A stretch of 64,000 bases of DNA, from assembly GCF_019264345.1 (NCBI RefSeq), contig NZ_JAHVAO010000001.1, forward strand, positions 1,364,001-1,428,000. Reading direction: 5' to 3'. The notes under the pieces are model-generated. The model made no database searches and was not told the DNA's origin. It worked only from the letters and a program-made list of their open reading frames with translations. Source of the stretch: Marinobacter arenosus. Lineage in GTDB: Bacteria > Pseudomonadota > Gammaproteobacteria > Pseudomonadales > Oleiphilaceae. The translations under genes were made by a program, and so were the position numbers. Numbering within the stretch: the first letter of the stretch is position 1; each line of letters begins with the position of its first letter. Of this stretch, positions 34,244 through 41,966 are shown one piece after another.

Positions 34244-34580
34244 CCCCCATGCCCCGCCCGGTCAATTAACGGTCATATTCCCGGAACCCGCGATTTCAGG
34301 CGCTCCAGGCCACATGTCCTTACGTTGCCAACAAAGTTATCCACAGATTTTGTGGGCAAGTTTTCGAGCCTGCGGGTGGATAACCGGTTTTCATACCATG
34401 TTATTGGTTGCGCCCATCACAGACGTCAAATGATTCCGTGGCATGGGGCGCGGCACTGAGCTAAGCTCTTGTTTTATCGATTTATGCGCTGTTCGATTGA
34501 CGGTTCTGAGTCTGTAATAACGACGCAGTCAACTTTCCGCAAGGACGAAGCGCGCTGCCTGATTGCTGTAAAAAACTTAT
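34244..34580. other. Intergenic region at the left border of the cassette-like island
   Basis: The 337 bp hold no convincing gene. They contain the second opposed DnaA-box-like element (34337-34359), a further TTATCCACC-type box near 34375-34383 on the minus strand, and then a fall in GC from about 34,430 onward. I find no tRNA, integrase or attI-type site. The change in base composition suggests the left junction of transferred DNA lies here. Confidence 0.5.
34337..34359. repeat. Opposed DnaA-box-like element, copy 2
   Basis: TTATCCACA (a perfect DnaA box) and TGTGGGCAA face each other across GATTT. Read on the minus strand the element is identical to the copy at 31010-31032 except for one base. 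Both lie between genes, about 100-160 bp from the nearest stop codons. Confidence 0.7.
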
Positions 34581-34937
34581 ATGGATCTATCTAGCTACCA
34601 TCCTTCGGCTATCGCAATCGCCATCGTCCTAGCCACAATGCTTACCACCAGTTTTGTGCAATGGACGTTCTTGATTAAGTTGAGGCGGCGCCATTCTTTT
34701 CAGTGGCGCCATGCTGGAACGCCTACCATTTGGAGCGACCAAAGCTTCATGAGTGCATGGCCTACTATCCGGTATCTTCAAAACCAGAGTTACTGGAGTA
34801 GCGGTGATGAAGCAGGTGCACATTTTTGCCACCGATTTCGTTTGCCCATGGTGCTGGGTTATTGGCTAACTATATTAGTGTTCGTTGTTGGTGTAGCCGT
34901 GGTATTTAAATACGGGTTGCCAGCATCCTGGGACTAG
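34581..34937 (+). CDS. Small membrane protein in cassette-like island
   Basis: 118 residues with hydrophobic helices at about 10-32 and 90-112, joined by a soluble loop rich in W, H and R (QWRHAGTPTIWSDQSFMSAW, YLQNQSYWSSGDEAGAH). I recognise no family, but short two-helix proteins of this layout are common in integron gene cassettes. Base composition is markedly more AT-rich than the flanking aminopeptidase. There is no clear ribosome site. An attC-like hairpin begins 13 bp after the stop codon. Confidence 0.55.
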   Translation: MDLSSYHPSAIAIAIVLATMLTTSFVQWTFLIKLRRRHSFQWRHAGTPTIWSDQSFMSAWPTIRYLQNQSYWSSGDEAGAHFCHRFRLPMVLGYWLTILVFVVGVAVVFKYGLPASWD

Positions 34938-34950
34938 TTTTTAACAAGGT

Positions 34951-35010
34951 GGTCAACGGGACGCCAACTCCGCTGTGCGCCGTTGCCGCCCATTACCACT
35001 GGCGTTGACC
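34951..35010 (+). repeat. attC-like hairpin A
   Basis: The 60-bp element starts GGTCAAC and ends GTTGACC, a perfectly complementary pair that fits the integron core consensus RYYYAAC/GTTRRRY at six of seven positions. Inside are complementary arms (ACGGGACGCCAAC against GTTGCCGCCCAT, with mismatches) around a loop. It separates the small membrane protein gene from the GNAT gene, whose start lies 16 bp after the GTTGACC core. That is the usual arrangement of gene cassettes. Confidence 0.5.
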
Positions 35011-35025
35011 AAAGGAAAATTCCCC

Positions 35026-35562
35026 TTGAAACCCGATTTTACTGTTAGGAATGAAACAAGCGTCGACGTCAGCGCAATTAGAGAAGTGACAATCGCTGCC
35101 TTCAATACGCTGGAGATCAGCAACCACACGGAGCAATTTATAATTGAGGCGCTGCGCGCTGAAAATGCCCTCACGGTATCGCTGGTCGCGGAGATGGATG
35201 GCCGAGTAATTGGTCACATTGCGTTCTCGCCCGTGACCATTTCCGACGGCACACCGGACTGGTACGGACTTGGACCTGTTTCGGTCTCGCCGGAATACCA
35301 GCGTCAGGGCATTGGCAAGGCTCTGATCCGCGAAGGATTGGCGCAACTTAAAGAGATGCATGCTCGCGGCTGTTGTCTCGTAGGGCATCCGGAGTACTAC
35401 AAGAAGTTCGGATTCGACATCTTTCCAGAACTTATCCATAAGGGAGTCCCACCGGAAGTCTTTCTTGCAATGTCTTTCGACGGGAATATTCCCCAAGGCA
35501 CTGTCACTTTCCACGAAGGATTCAAAGCGGATGGCCAACAAGAGCATGCAGGCGAAGCTTGA
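35026..35562 (+). CDS. GNAT-family N-acetyltransferase (YhbS-like)
   Basis: 178 residues from a TTG at 35026 that has AAAGGAAAA 7 bp upstream. A longer frame starts inside the attC-like element and is rejected. The acetyl-CoA-binding motif A is clear: GLGPVSVSPEYQRQGIGKAL, followed by LVGHPEYYKKFGFDI, typical of the YhbS branch. The substrate is unknown. The last residues (DGQQEHAGEA) run into the next attC-like element, as often seen in cassette genes. GC is lower than in neighbouring chromosomal genes. Confidence 0.82.
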   Translation: MKPDFTVRNETSVDVSAIREVTIAAFNTLEISNHTEQFIIEALRAENALTVSLVAEMDGRVIGHIAFSPVTISDGTPDWYGLGPVSVSPEYQRQGIGKALIREGLAQLKEMHARGCCLVGHPEYYKKFGFDIFPELIHKGVPPEVFLAMSFDGNIPQGTVTFHEGFKADGQQEHAGEA

Positions 35563-35589
35563 CAGCGCGCCTGACGCTCGGCGTTATGT
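35533..35589 (+). repeat. attC-like hairpin B
   Basis: The element runs from GGCCAAC to GTTATGT. Between these cores, GAGC pairs with GCTC and CAGGCG with CGCCTG, separated by unequal bulges (ATG on one side, AC on the other) and a 13-nt loop. A bulged two-step stem with CCAACAAG at the left and GGCGTTATG at the right is the normal form of integron attC sites. The VOC gene starts 24 bp after the right core, with AAAGGAGG between. Confidence 0.6.
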
Positions 35590-35613
35590 GTGCGAGATAG
35601 AAAGGAGGAACTG

Positions 35614-36021
35614 ATGAAATCCATTACGACCTCGCTCATGTTTGTCGGAGAACAGGCCGGGAAAGCCGAGGAGGCGATCAAGTTCTATACCTCTCTATTC
35701 CCTGGTTCAAAGATCATTGATCTTCAACGCTACGAAGCTGGCGAACATGAACCGGAAGGTTCTACCAAGATGGCCAGGTTTACGATAAACGGCACCGAGT
35801 TTATGGCGCTGGACAGCCATCTTGACCACCAATTTACCTTTACACCCTCGATGTCATTGTACGTTGAGTGTGAATCAATGAGCGAAATAGAGAAGGCATT
35901 TCAGGCCCTCGCCGAAGGTGGCTCAGAGCTAATGCCTCTGGATGACTATGGTTTTAGCCAAAGATTTGGATGGTTGAATGATAGGTATGGCGTTTCCTGG
36001 CAGCTCAATCTGTTGAGCTAG
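35614..36021 (+). CDS. VOC-family (PhnB-like) protein
   Basis: 135 residues of the vicinal-oxygen-chelate fold in the PhnB/3-demethylubiquinone-methyltransferase-like branch. Two beta-alpha-beta modules are seen: EAIKFYTSLFPGSKIIDLQRY with FTINGTEFMALDSH, and MSLYVECESMSEIEKAFQ with GWLNDRYGVSWQLNL. AAAGGAGG precedes the ATG. The catalytic role of this branch is mostly unknown. It sits between two attC-like elements in the lower-GC island. Confidence 0.82.
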   Translation: MKSITTSLMFVGEQAGKAEEAIKFYTSLFPGSKIIDLQRYEAGEHEPEGSTKMARFTINGTEFMALDSHLDHQFTFTPSMSLYVECESMSEIEKAFQALAEGGSELMPLDDYGFSQRFGWLNDRYGVSWQLNLLS

Positions 36022-36115
36022 AGTGTTGGCAGCATCAACACATAATCATGCGCAGCACGACGCAGCCTCCTGCTGCTTGAAGCTCGCAAGCTCGCGCCGG
36101 TTTGCGCGGCGTTAA
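36022..36115 (+). repeat. Possible attC-like element C, degenerate
   Basis: The 94 bp after the VOC stop codon contain several short inverted repeats (GTGTTG with CAACAC, GCAGC with GCTGC, GCTTG with CAAGC) and end with GCGTTAAGGC. The last is close to an integron right core. The MAPEG gene starts about 24 bp later behind AAAGGAGG. The left core is not clear, so the assignment is weak and rests on position. Confidence 0.35.
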
Positions 36116-36134
36116 GGCAAAAGGAGGTTGACCG

Positions 36135-36542
36135 ATGAGCACGTCGGCTCAGGTACTTGGACTCTTCATCTCTTGGGCGCTTCTACTTGTCGTGCTCATG
36201 GAGGCAAGTCGCTGTTATTTCCTCATCAAAGGTCGCATTCGTTCCAATGAGTTCAAGCCGGACAATTCGAACTTACCCCCCTTCATGCAGCGCTTGGCCA
36301 GAGCGCACGCGAACTGCATTGAAGGCCTTCCTGTTTTCGGTGGACTTCTAATCTTGGCACTCGTGACCGACCAAACCGAGATCACGGACGCCTTGGCACC
36401 ATGGTTCTTGCTCGCGCGAGTGGCGCAGTCAAGCATTCATGTCGCCTCGTTGAGCGTGGTCGCGGTCAATGCCAGGTTTGCCACCTTCGTAGTGCAAGTG
36501 GGCATCGCGTTGTATTGGGCATGGGCACTGGTCTTAAGCTAA
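36135..36542 (+). CDS. MAPEG-family membrane protein
   Basis: 135 residues with four membrane helices (about 5-25, 58-76, 82-102, 112-133). The MAPEG signature is in the second helix: RLARAHANCIEGLPVFGGLL, where RAH.N..E binds glutathione in the eukaryotic members. Bacterial members are mostly uncharacterised, and glutathione transferase or peroxidase activity is possible. AAAGGAGG precedes the ATG. Only 14 bp separate it from the next small gene, with no attC-like site between, so these two may share one cassette. Confidence 0.82.
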   Translation: MSTSAQVLGLFISWALLLVVLMEASRCYFLIKGRIRSNEFKPDNSNLPPFMQRLARAHANCIEGLPVFGGLLILALVTDQTEITDALAPWFLLARVAQSSIHVASLSVVAVNARFATFVVQVGIALYWAWALVLS

Positions 36543-36556
36543 ATCGCGCATCAACC

Positions 36557-36856
36557 ATGAATCAAGCTCAGCTATTCCAAAATTGGCAAATTCCGTTTAT
36601 TCCTATGGGACGAGAATGTGTTGTCTCAAGAGCTAAAGCTGCTGAAGTAATCAGGCAAATATATAGTAATGGTTTCGTCTTTCTAGGCTACGACGCTTTT
36701 ACCGTTTTTCCCGACGGCAGGAGGCAACCCATAACCGATTTTTGTGCATCTTTTTATGCAAACGATCAACCTCGCCTCGATGAAGCATTGAACTCGCTGA
36801 AAGAAGCCCCTTCGCGGGTAACACACTATGTCTTTATCTTTAGGTTCAGCGTCTAA
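36557..36856 (+). CDS. Hypothetical protein in cassette-like island
   Basis: 99 residues starting MNQAQLFQNWQIPFIPMGRE. The predicted fold mixes strands and helices (KAAEVIRQIYSNGFVFLGYD, then DQPRLDEALNSLKEAPSRVT and HYVFIFRFSV). I do not recognise a family. Codon use is AT-rich like the GNAT and VOC genes. The stop codon lies inside GTCTAAC (36851-36857), an exact match to the integron left-core consensus RYYYAAC, followed by AAGGCG as in many attC sites. The rest of that site appears lost. Confidence 0.6.
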   Translation: MNQAQLFQNWQIPFIPMGRECVVSRAKAAEVIRQIYSNGFVFLGYDAFTVFPDGRRQPITDFCASFYANDQPRLDEALNSLKEAPSRVTHYVFIFRFSV

Positions 36857-36866
36857 CAAGGCGAAA
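36851..36866 (+). repeat. Orphan attC left core
   Basis: GTCTAACAAGGCG matches the RYYYAAC left core with the downstream AAGGCG typical of attC sites. No matching GTTRRRY right core is found within the next 50 bp, so this looks like a truncated recombination site. Confidence 0.4.
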
Positions 36867-36904
36867 TACTCGCGTGCTTTGCTTTAGATACCACTAGGAA
36901 ATTT

Positions 36905-37108
36905 ATGAGTCCTCCATTCGTCTGCAGAATTTGTGGCGAAGCAATACAGATTGGCCGGCACGGTAGCGGTTGGCGCCACGCCTCTGGTGGACATTCAAAT
37001 CACAGAGTTATCAAGACCGCGCGTGAGGATTACCGTGAGCAGATTCAGCGTGAAGATATTGGCGCTGGTGGTTTGCGGCCTTACGGCGAGAAAAACGATA
37101 AAGCCTAA
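36905..37108 (+). CDS. Small cysteine/histidine protein, possible zinc finger
   Basis: 67 residues. The N-terminus has CRICGEAI followed by WRHASGGHSNHRV, giving a CxxC plus two or three histidines at a spacing suited to a single zinc-binding finger. The rest is charged and poorly structured. It ends just before the convergent metallopeptidase gene. A weak AGGAAA precedes the ATG. Small proteins of this type are frequent in integron cassettes. I treat it as probable, not certain. Confidence 0.5.
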   Translation: MSPPFVCRICGEAIQIGRHGSGWRHASGGHSNHRVIKTAREDYREQIQREDIGAGGLRPYGEKNDKA

Positions 37109-37193
37109 GACTACAAGGACTAAAGTATGTGGCCTGTGCAGGCACGGGACACTACTTTTCGTCGTGCGTCCCGGTTGTCGGCGTAATCCCCCC

Positions 37194-38159
37194 TCACCGC
37201 CCATGCGCCCCACGGCGCAGCCAGTTGTGCACAAACGCCAGTTTCTTCTGCGCCGTTTCCGACAGCACAAACGGATAGAGATCCGAGAGTCCCATTGACC
37301 GGTTGACGTGGTTGACCCGGATCGCCAGTGAAGCGGCCACGTTGATCAGCTTTGCGGTGTCCGGTTCGGCGTAGGGGTCCCAGCGGGCGCTGGGCAGCTC
37401 TGGTGAGGACAGTCCAGAGGCCACCGCGCTGTCGGTGATGTCCGTCAGGTGCAGCAGGTGGGCCGCCGTCTCTGCCCAGTCTTCATGGGGGTGTGCGGAT
37501 GCGTAGGAGGTCAGGTACGAGTGCTCCCAGCCCGGCGGCGGTCCTTGATGGTAGTGCCGTTGGAGTGCGGCCGGGTAATCCGCACGCTCGTCGCCGAACA
37601 TGTCCCGGAAGGCGTCCAGGAAATCTTCGCGCAGGCTCAGGCGCCACCAGAGCATGTGGGAGATCTCATGGCGCATGTGGCCAACCATGGTCCGGTAGGG
37701 TTCCTGCAGCGCCTGCCGGCGGGTGGCTCGCACCACCGGGTCGGCTTCGGCCACGCTGATGGTCACCACGCCATTGGCATGCCCCATGGCCACCGGCGTC
37801 AGCCCCTCTGCCAGCATGTGGAAAAGTGGGCGTGTGCCCGGGTCCTCCGGGCGGAACCAATGCCAGCGGCCGAGGTTATCGAGCACCCAGCGTTTCGCGG
37901 CCTCCGTTTCGGCCCAGTTAGGCATGGCGTTGGGAATGCTCGGATCCGGCGCCAGGGCCGTCATGGCGCAGGAGGCACAGAACGCCCCTTCCCTGGGAGC
38001 GATCCAGTTGCAGCCGATAACCTCACGGTTAGCACAGAACGGTCGCATCGGCAGGAAGGCCCGTGCCTGGGGATCGTAGGCGACGGGCGTTCCGTCGGCG
38101 GTGGCAAGGTTATCGAACCAGAGTGACCCGGAACCGAGCGGATTTGAGAATACCTGCAT
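37194..38159 (-). CDS. Zinc-ribbon metallopeptidase family protein (putative zinc-binding metallopeptidase)
   Basis: 321 residues from the ATG at 38159 with AGGAGT upstream. The N-terminal zinc ribbon uses RPFCANREVIGCNWI and EGAFCASCAMT (four cysteines in two pairs). The catalytic part contains the HExxH motif in MRHEISHMLWWRLS and a downstream glutamate in HEDWAETAAHLLHLTD, the layout of the gluzincin-like DUF2248/PF15887 family. No signal peptide is present, so it is cytoplasmic. The substrate is unknown. It borders the right end of the cassette-like island. Confidence 0.87.
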   Translation of the reverse strand: MQVFSNPLGSGSLWFDNLATADGTPVAYDPQARAFLPMRPFCANREVIGCNWIAPREGAFCASCAMTALAPDPSIPNAMPNWAETEAAKRWVLDNLGRWHWFRPEDPGTRPLFHMLAEGLTPVAMGHANGVVTISVAEADPVVRATRRQALQEPYRTMVGHMRHEISHMLWWRLSLREDFLDAFRDMFGDERADYPAALQRHYHQGPPPGWEHSYLTSYASAHPHEDWAETAAHLLHLTDITDSAVASGLSSPELPSARWDPYAEPDTAKLINVAASLAIRVNHVNRSMGLSDLYPFVLSETAQKKLAFVHNWLRRGAHGR

Positions 38160-38282
38160 GCTGCCGTAACTCCTGATGAGTGGCGCGGTATGGGGGCCGG
38201 CGCGAAAATCTCTCACCGGACTCCATCACCGTACAACCGGCAGGCAATCGGATTCAATGGGAAACACCGCCTGGCGGCCGAA

Positions 38283-40832
38283 CTAGCGATTTGCTCCGGG
38301 CGATTCCGGCGCCCGCTGAACGGTTCGGTACATCCACGCCAGGCCAAGCAGGGCAAGCCCCAGCCCCATGAAGGCGGCGACCCGCCAGAGCCCCTGAAGG
38401 CCGGCCATGTCGATGAGAAAAATCTTGGCAATGACGATCCCGAGCAGTGCCATCCCGGCCTTGTAGAGGACGAGGTTGGCCCGGCGGGTTGAATAAATGA
38501 TGGCGGCGATGGCGTACAACATGCCGATGACCGAATAGCTGTACAGCTCGCCCTCGGTCATGCCAAACGACGCGGCCATCTCACTGCCCTGCCACAACTG
38601 CCGTATCTCCATGGCGGTAAACAGCAGGAAACCGGCGGCGGCCACGCACAGGGACCCGAGCCGGGGCGCGAGCCGAGGGAACCGGCTGACCATGAGCGCC
38701 ACCAGAACCGGGCCACCGAAGGCCGGAAGGAGCAGGTTGAAGACCGGGGTGTCGCCAATGTTGCTGTCTGACCACCAGGGATTGAGCAGGGTCAATATCG
38801 AGAGGTAGCTCAATGCGGCCAGCACAAGGAGAATGCGGGCGAACAGACGATACAGCCAGGCCAGCGTCTGGCTCGCCCCGGCACGCACCATGTAGGTGAC
38901 GCTGAGCGATCCCCAGAGCAGCGCGTTGATTGCGGCTTCGGTCAGGCTGTACTCGTGGGCAAAGATATCACCGTCGTAGAGCCAGTAGCGCAGCTCGGTG
39001 CCCAGGAACAACACCAGCAGGTGCAGGGTTGCCCCTTCCAGCCACGGGCGAATGCTGTGCCCTTTCACCGACAGTCGCGTTGCAATCGCTGCCAGCAGCG
39101 TTGCCCCACCGTAGGTCCATAGCGACCAGTGCACATCGTCCGCATAGCCCTGCAGCCAGGGGTTGAAGGTCAGCCGCGCAACCACCAGCGCCAGGGCGCC
39201 TTTCAGGAGCAGATACAGTTCCTGCATCTGGTAACGCCGGGCCAGCCAGGTGAGGCTGACGAACTGGACCGAGAGTGCCAGGGTCAGCGAGGCCTCACGG
39301 ACGATCATCACCGCCGCGAGGGTGTAGCTGACGTGCGCGGCGAGGATGGCCCAGACCACCCCATTGCGGAACGATTGGCGGCGTTCCATTTGCCATGCCA
39401 GCAGGCCGTAGACGGCCCCGACCAGCAACGTGGATACGGCCCAGACTGACGACGTCTCGTAGCCGTGCAGCAGCAACCAACCCAGAACCAGCCACACCAG
39501 TGGCGATAACAGGGTCAGAGAGGCCCAGCGCCGCTGGTCGCTGTGGCGCACCCACTGCCAGAGCCCGACAGCGACGGTGAGAATGGCCGCGGCCACAAGG
39601 TACCCGAAGAAGCCGCCCTGCTGGTACGCCGGCCAGGGCGCCAGATACCCGTTCCCGGGGCCCAGGCTGCCCCGGAGCATGAGCCAGCCGGCCGCGCTGA
39701 CCACCACGCTCGCCCAGGGTAGGTACCAGAACCCACCGCGGCTCTGGGGAATCAACCCGGCGACCGGAAGAATCAGCAACCAGCTCCAGTACACGGGATT
39801 GGTTTCCGGCTGGGCGGCCATCGACATGCCCCAGGCCGCCAGTAACGGCAAGAAGGCCTGCCACCGTTTCTCCTCCCCAACCCGATGATTGCCCTGCAAG
39901 ACCCCAAAGGCCACCACCAATCCCGCCAGGTACCAGGGTATTGACGCCCCGACAGGCTCCGCCGAGATCCCCAGAAACCACCACATCAGCGCCCCGGCCA
40001 GGGTGGCGTACCACAGCCAGTCGCGGAACACGTAACGCATCAGCAGCAGGGAGCTCAACGTAATCAGGAAACTGTACGCCAGCACAAAGGCGACACTGCC
40101 GTCGTCGCTACCGATCAGCAGGGGCACCAGATAGGCACCGCTCAACCCCATGATGGCGAGTAACGGGCCATGGACCAGCGACAGGGCCATGGTCACCAGG
40201 GACACGGTCGCCAGCCCGACCAACCCCACCGTGGTACTGATAAACCCGAAATGGTGCACACCGGCCAGCAGGGCCGCGTACAGCGTGATGCTGCCGCCAC
40301 CGGCCAGGGCCGCGAACACCTGGTCCGTCCCCATGTGGCGGCGCCGAAGAACTTCCGCGCCAGCGTGCAGGGCAAGGCCGCTGATCAGGGCCAGCATCAG
40401 TTGCTGCAACGGACCAATCAGGCCGGCATTGATGGAATGGCTCACCATGAAAACGCCGGCAAGGCCGACACTGAGGCCGCCCAGCCAGACCATCCAGTTG
40501 TCTTTCAACGCCTGAATGAGGTGGGCAGACCTCGGACGTTCTGTTGGCTCGACCGGACGGGCGTCGGGGGCATCAGGCTGGAAAGCCGCCGCCTCGGGCT
40601 GGGGTTCGGGTATTGCCGGCTCGTCCAGGCTCAATGTGGCCGCCTGCTCCGGCTCGCCGGACTGGCGTCGAAGACGGGCCACTTCCTGTCGAAGCTCAAA
40701 AAGTTCACGCGCCAGCGAATCCAGGCGGGTGGCCTGCTCACGGCGTTGTCGAAATGCCAGGACACCAAGAACGGAGCCAACTGGAACCAGAATCACAACG
40801 CCAACCGCCAGCAGAATCAGTACAACTTCCAA
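38283..40832 (-). CDS. DUF2339 giant membrane protein
   Basis: 849 residues with one N-terminal membrane helix, a coiled-coil stretch (REQATRLDSLARELFELRQE), and an acidic proline-rich linker (EPEQAATLSLDEPAIPEPQP region). At least twenty membrane helices follow. Typical DUF2339 blocks are DNWMVWLGGLSVGLAGVFMV, FAALAGGGSITLYAALLAGV and LYKAGMALLGIVIAKIFLID near the C-terminus. The start is a TTG with GGAG upstream. The function is unknown in all organisms I know of. It is probably co-transcribed with the DUF2750 gene 30 bp upstream. Confidence 0.9.
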   Translation of the reverse strand: MEVVLILLAVGVVILVPVGSVLGVLAFRQRREQATRLDSLARELFELRQEVARLRRQSGEPEQAATLSLDEPAIPEPQPEAAAFQPDAPDARPVEPTERPRSAHLIQALKDNWMVWLGGLSVGLAGVFMVSHSINAGLIGPLQQLMLALISGLALHAGAEVLRRRHMGTDQVFAALAGGGSITLYAALLAGVHHFGFISTTVGLVGLATVSLVTMALSLVHGPLLAIMGLSGAYLVPLLIGSDDGSVAFVLAYSFLITLSSLLLMRYVFRDWLWYATLAGALMWWFLGISAEPVGASIPWYLAGLVVAFGVLQGNHRVGEEKRWQAFLPLLAAWGMSMAAQPETNPVYWSWLLILPVAGLIPQSRGGFWYLPWASVVVSAAGWLMLRGSLGPGNGYLAPWPAYQQGGFFGYLVAAAILTVAVGLWQWVRHSDQRRWASLTLLSPLVWLVLGWLLLHGYETSSVWAVSTLLVGAVYGLLAWQMERRQSFRNGVVWAILAAHVSYTLAAVMIVREASLTLALSVQFVSLTWLARRYQMQELYLLLKGALALVVARLTFNPWLQGYADDVHWSLWTYGGATLLAAIATRLSVKGHSIRPWLEGATLHLLVLFLGTELRYWLYDGDIFAHEYSLTEAAINALLWGSLSVTYMVRAGASQTLAWLYRLFARILLVLAALSYLSILTLLNPWWSDSNIGDTPVFNLLLPAFGGPVLVALMVSRFPRLAPRLGSLCVAAAGFLLFTAMEIRQLWQGSEMAASFGMTEGELYSYSVIGMLYAIAAIIYSTRRANLVLYKAGMALLGIVIAKIFLIDMAGLQGLWRVAAFMGLGLALLGLAWMYRTVQRAPESPGANR

Positions 40833-40862
40833 AGCCCCGCTCCCTCTGTTACAACCAGGCCA

Positions 40863-41246
40863 TCAAAAACTCGACAGTTCGTCTTGCAGGTCGCGTTTCA
40901 ATTCTTCCGGCTCGGTTATCCAGAGGGCGCCGTCATGGCCCGGAAACACGCCGATCTCCAGGCCATCCCGCGTCAGGCCGGGTACCCACTTCTTGAAGAA
41001 ATCCGGCAGGGAAATGCTTTTTGGCGAGAGCCCATCCGAGCCACTCGCGTAGTTCGCCGCAAAAGCGGCGCTTGGCCATACTGGCAAATGCGACACACCG
41101 TCCTCTTCCGAAACAATTTTCAGAAACCGGTTATCGGCATTCACCAGAATCCAGATCTCGCGCTCTTCGAGCACTTCACTCAGAAAAAAGTCATACCGCT
41201 CTTCGCCGCTCAGCTCGAGTACTTGATCTATCGGGTCACTGCTCAT
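40863..41246 (-). CDS. DUF2750 protein
   Basis: 127 residues. DUF2750 blocks are LSGEERYDFFLSEVLEEREI, WILVNADNRFLKIVSEED and LPVWPSAAFAANYASG, with the C-terminal IGVFPGHDGALWITEPEEL. The protein is acidic, soluble and without a signal peptide. Family members are small and often found near immunity-like or regulatory genes, but no function is known. It lies 30 bp upstream of the DUF2339 gene. Confidence 0.87.
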   Translation of the reverse strand: MSSDPIDQVLELSGEERYDFFLSEVLEEREIWILVNADNRFLKIVSEEDGVSHLPVWPSAAFAANYASGSDGLSPKSISLPDFFKKWVPGLTRDGLEIGVFPGHDGALWITEPEELKRDLQDELSSF

Positions 41247-41330
41247 GTGTCTGGACTACTCCCCCGGTTAACGCCCTACGTCTCTCGCTCAGGAGACTAG
41301 CACGAATCGCCCCGAAACCATCCCTTCCGG

Positions 41331-41786
41331 TTACAGATCAATGTGCTGAATGATCGCCTTGTGATCCTGTCGTGCCAGATCCTTGTCGATGGACTTCACC
41401 ACGGCCGCGAGGCAATCCTTGCTCAGATGGTGCCGCAATACCCCGAGGAAATTGGGTGGCGCGATCAGCACCAGCTTGTCGAAGCGCCCCTCATGCCGGG
41501 CCTTCTCCAGTTGCTCGCTGAGCTCGCGAGCAAAACGCTCTTCCTCCGGATCGTCCGACTTCTCCCGGTCATAGCTCTGGTGGCCGCCAACGCCACCGTG
41601 ATCGCTCCCCGGCCGGTCCGAGTATCGTTCCGAATCTCTCAGGCGACCTGCCGGATGCTCTTTGGTCATGATTTCATCCAGCGTTTTCACAGGCGTTGTC
41701 GCCTGAAACAACGTTGCCTGTGCATTGTCCGCCACCAACACGTACAACTGCTTTCTGGCCAGCGGGTCTTCGCTGTCTTGGTCCAT
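41331..41786 (-). CDS. Host-attachment (AtsE/BaeRF-like) family protein
   Basis: 151 residues from the ATG at 41786 with GGAGGG upstream. The start LYVLVADNAQATLFQATTPV and the end KLVLIAPPNFLGVLRHHLSK surround a charged linker rich in R, S, D and G (RLRDSERYSDRPGSDHGGVG). This is the pattern of the 'host attachment protein' family named after AtsE and related to archaeal release factor-like (eRF1) folds. Mutants of the plant-associated founder are affected in adhesion, but the molecular role is unknown. Confidence 0.85.
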   Translation of the reverse strand: MDQDSEDPLARKQLYVLVADNAQATLFQATTPVKTLDEIMTKEHPAGRLRDSERYSDRPGSDHGGVGGHQSYDREKSDDPEEERFARELSEQLEKARHEGRFDKLVLIAPPNFLGVLRHHLSKDCLAAVVKSIDKDLARQDHKAIIQHIDL

Positions 41787-41966
41787 GGCTGTGCCCTCCG
41801 AGTATTTTCTTACTCCATCTTTCACGATAGCACTCCCCCGGGCCGCGTCAAAAAGGTCGCGGGCCGCGGAACGCGGCCGGTTCGGGCGTTACAATTCCGT
41901 GATGACGGACCGCCATCGGGAGGCGATACTGAACAGAAGCTGAACTATGGTGAAAGGAGTCAAACC

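Noticed and set aside
34975..35025. Longer start of the GNAT gene
   Set aside because: It would begin inside the attC-like hairpin; the TTG at 35026 has the ribosome site and the start of family similarity.
41343..41966. Upstream extension of the first spondin gene
   Set aside because: The frame crosses the host-attachment-type gene on the other strand; the signal peptide and ribosome site set the start at 41967.
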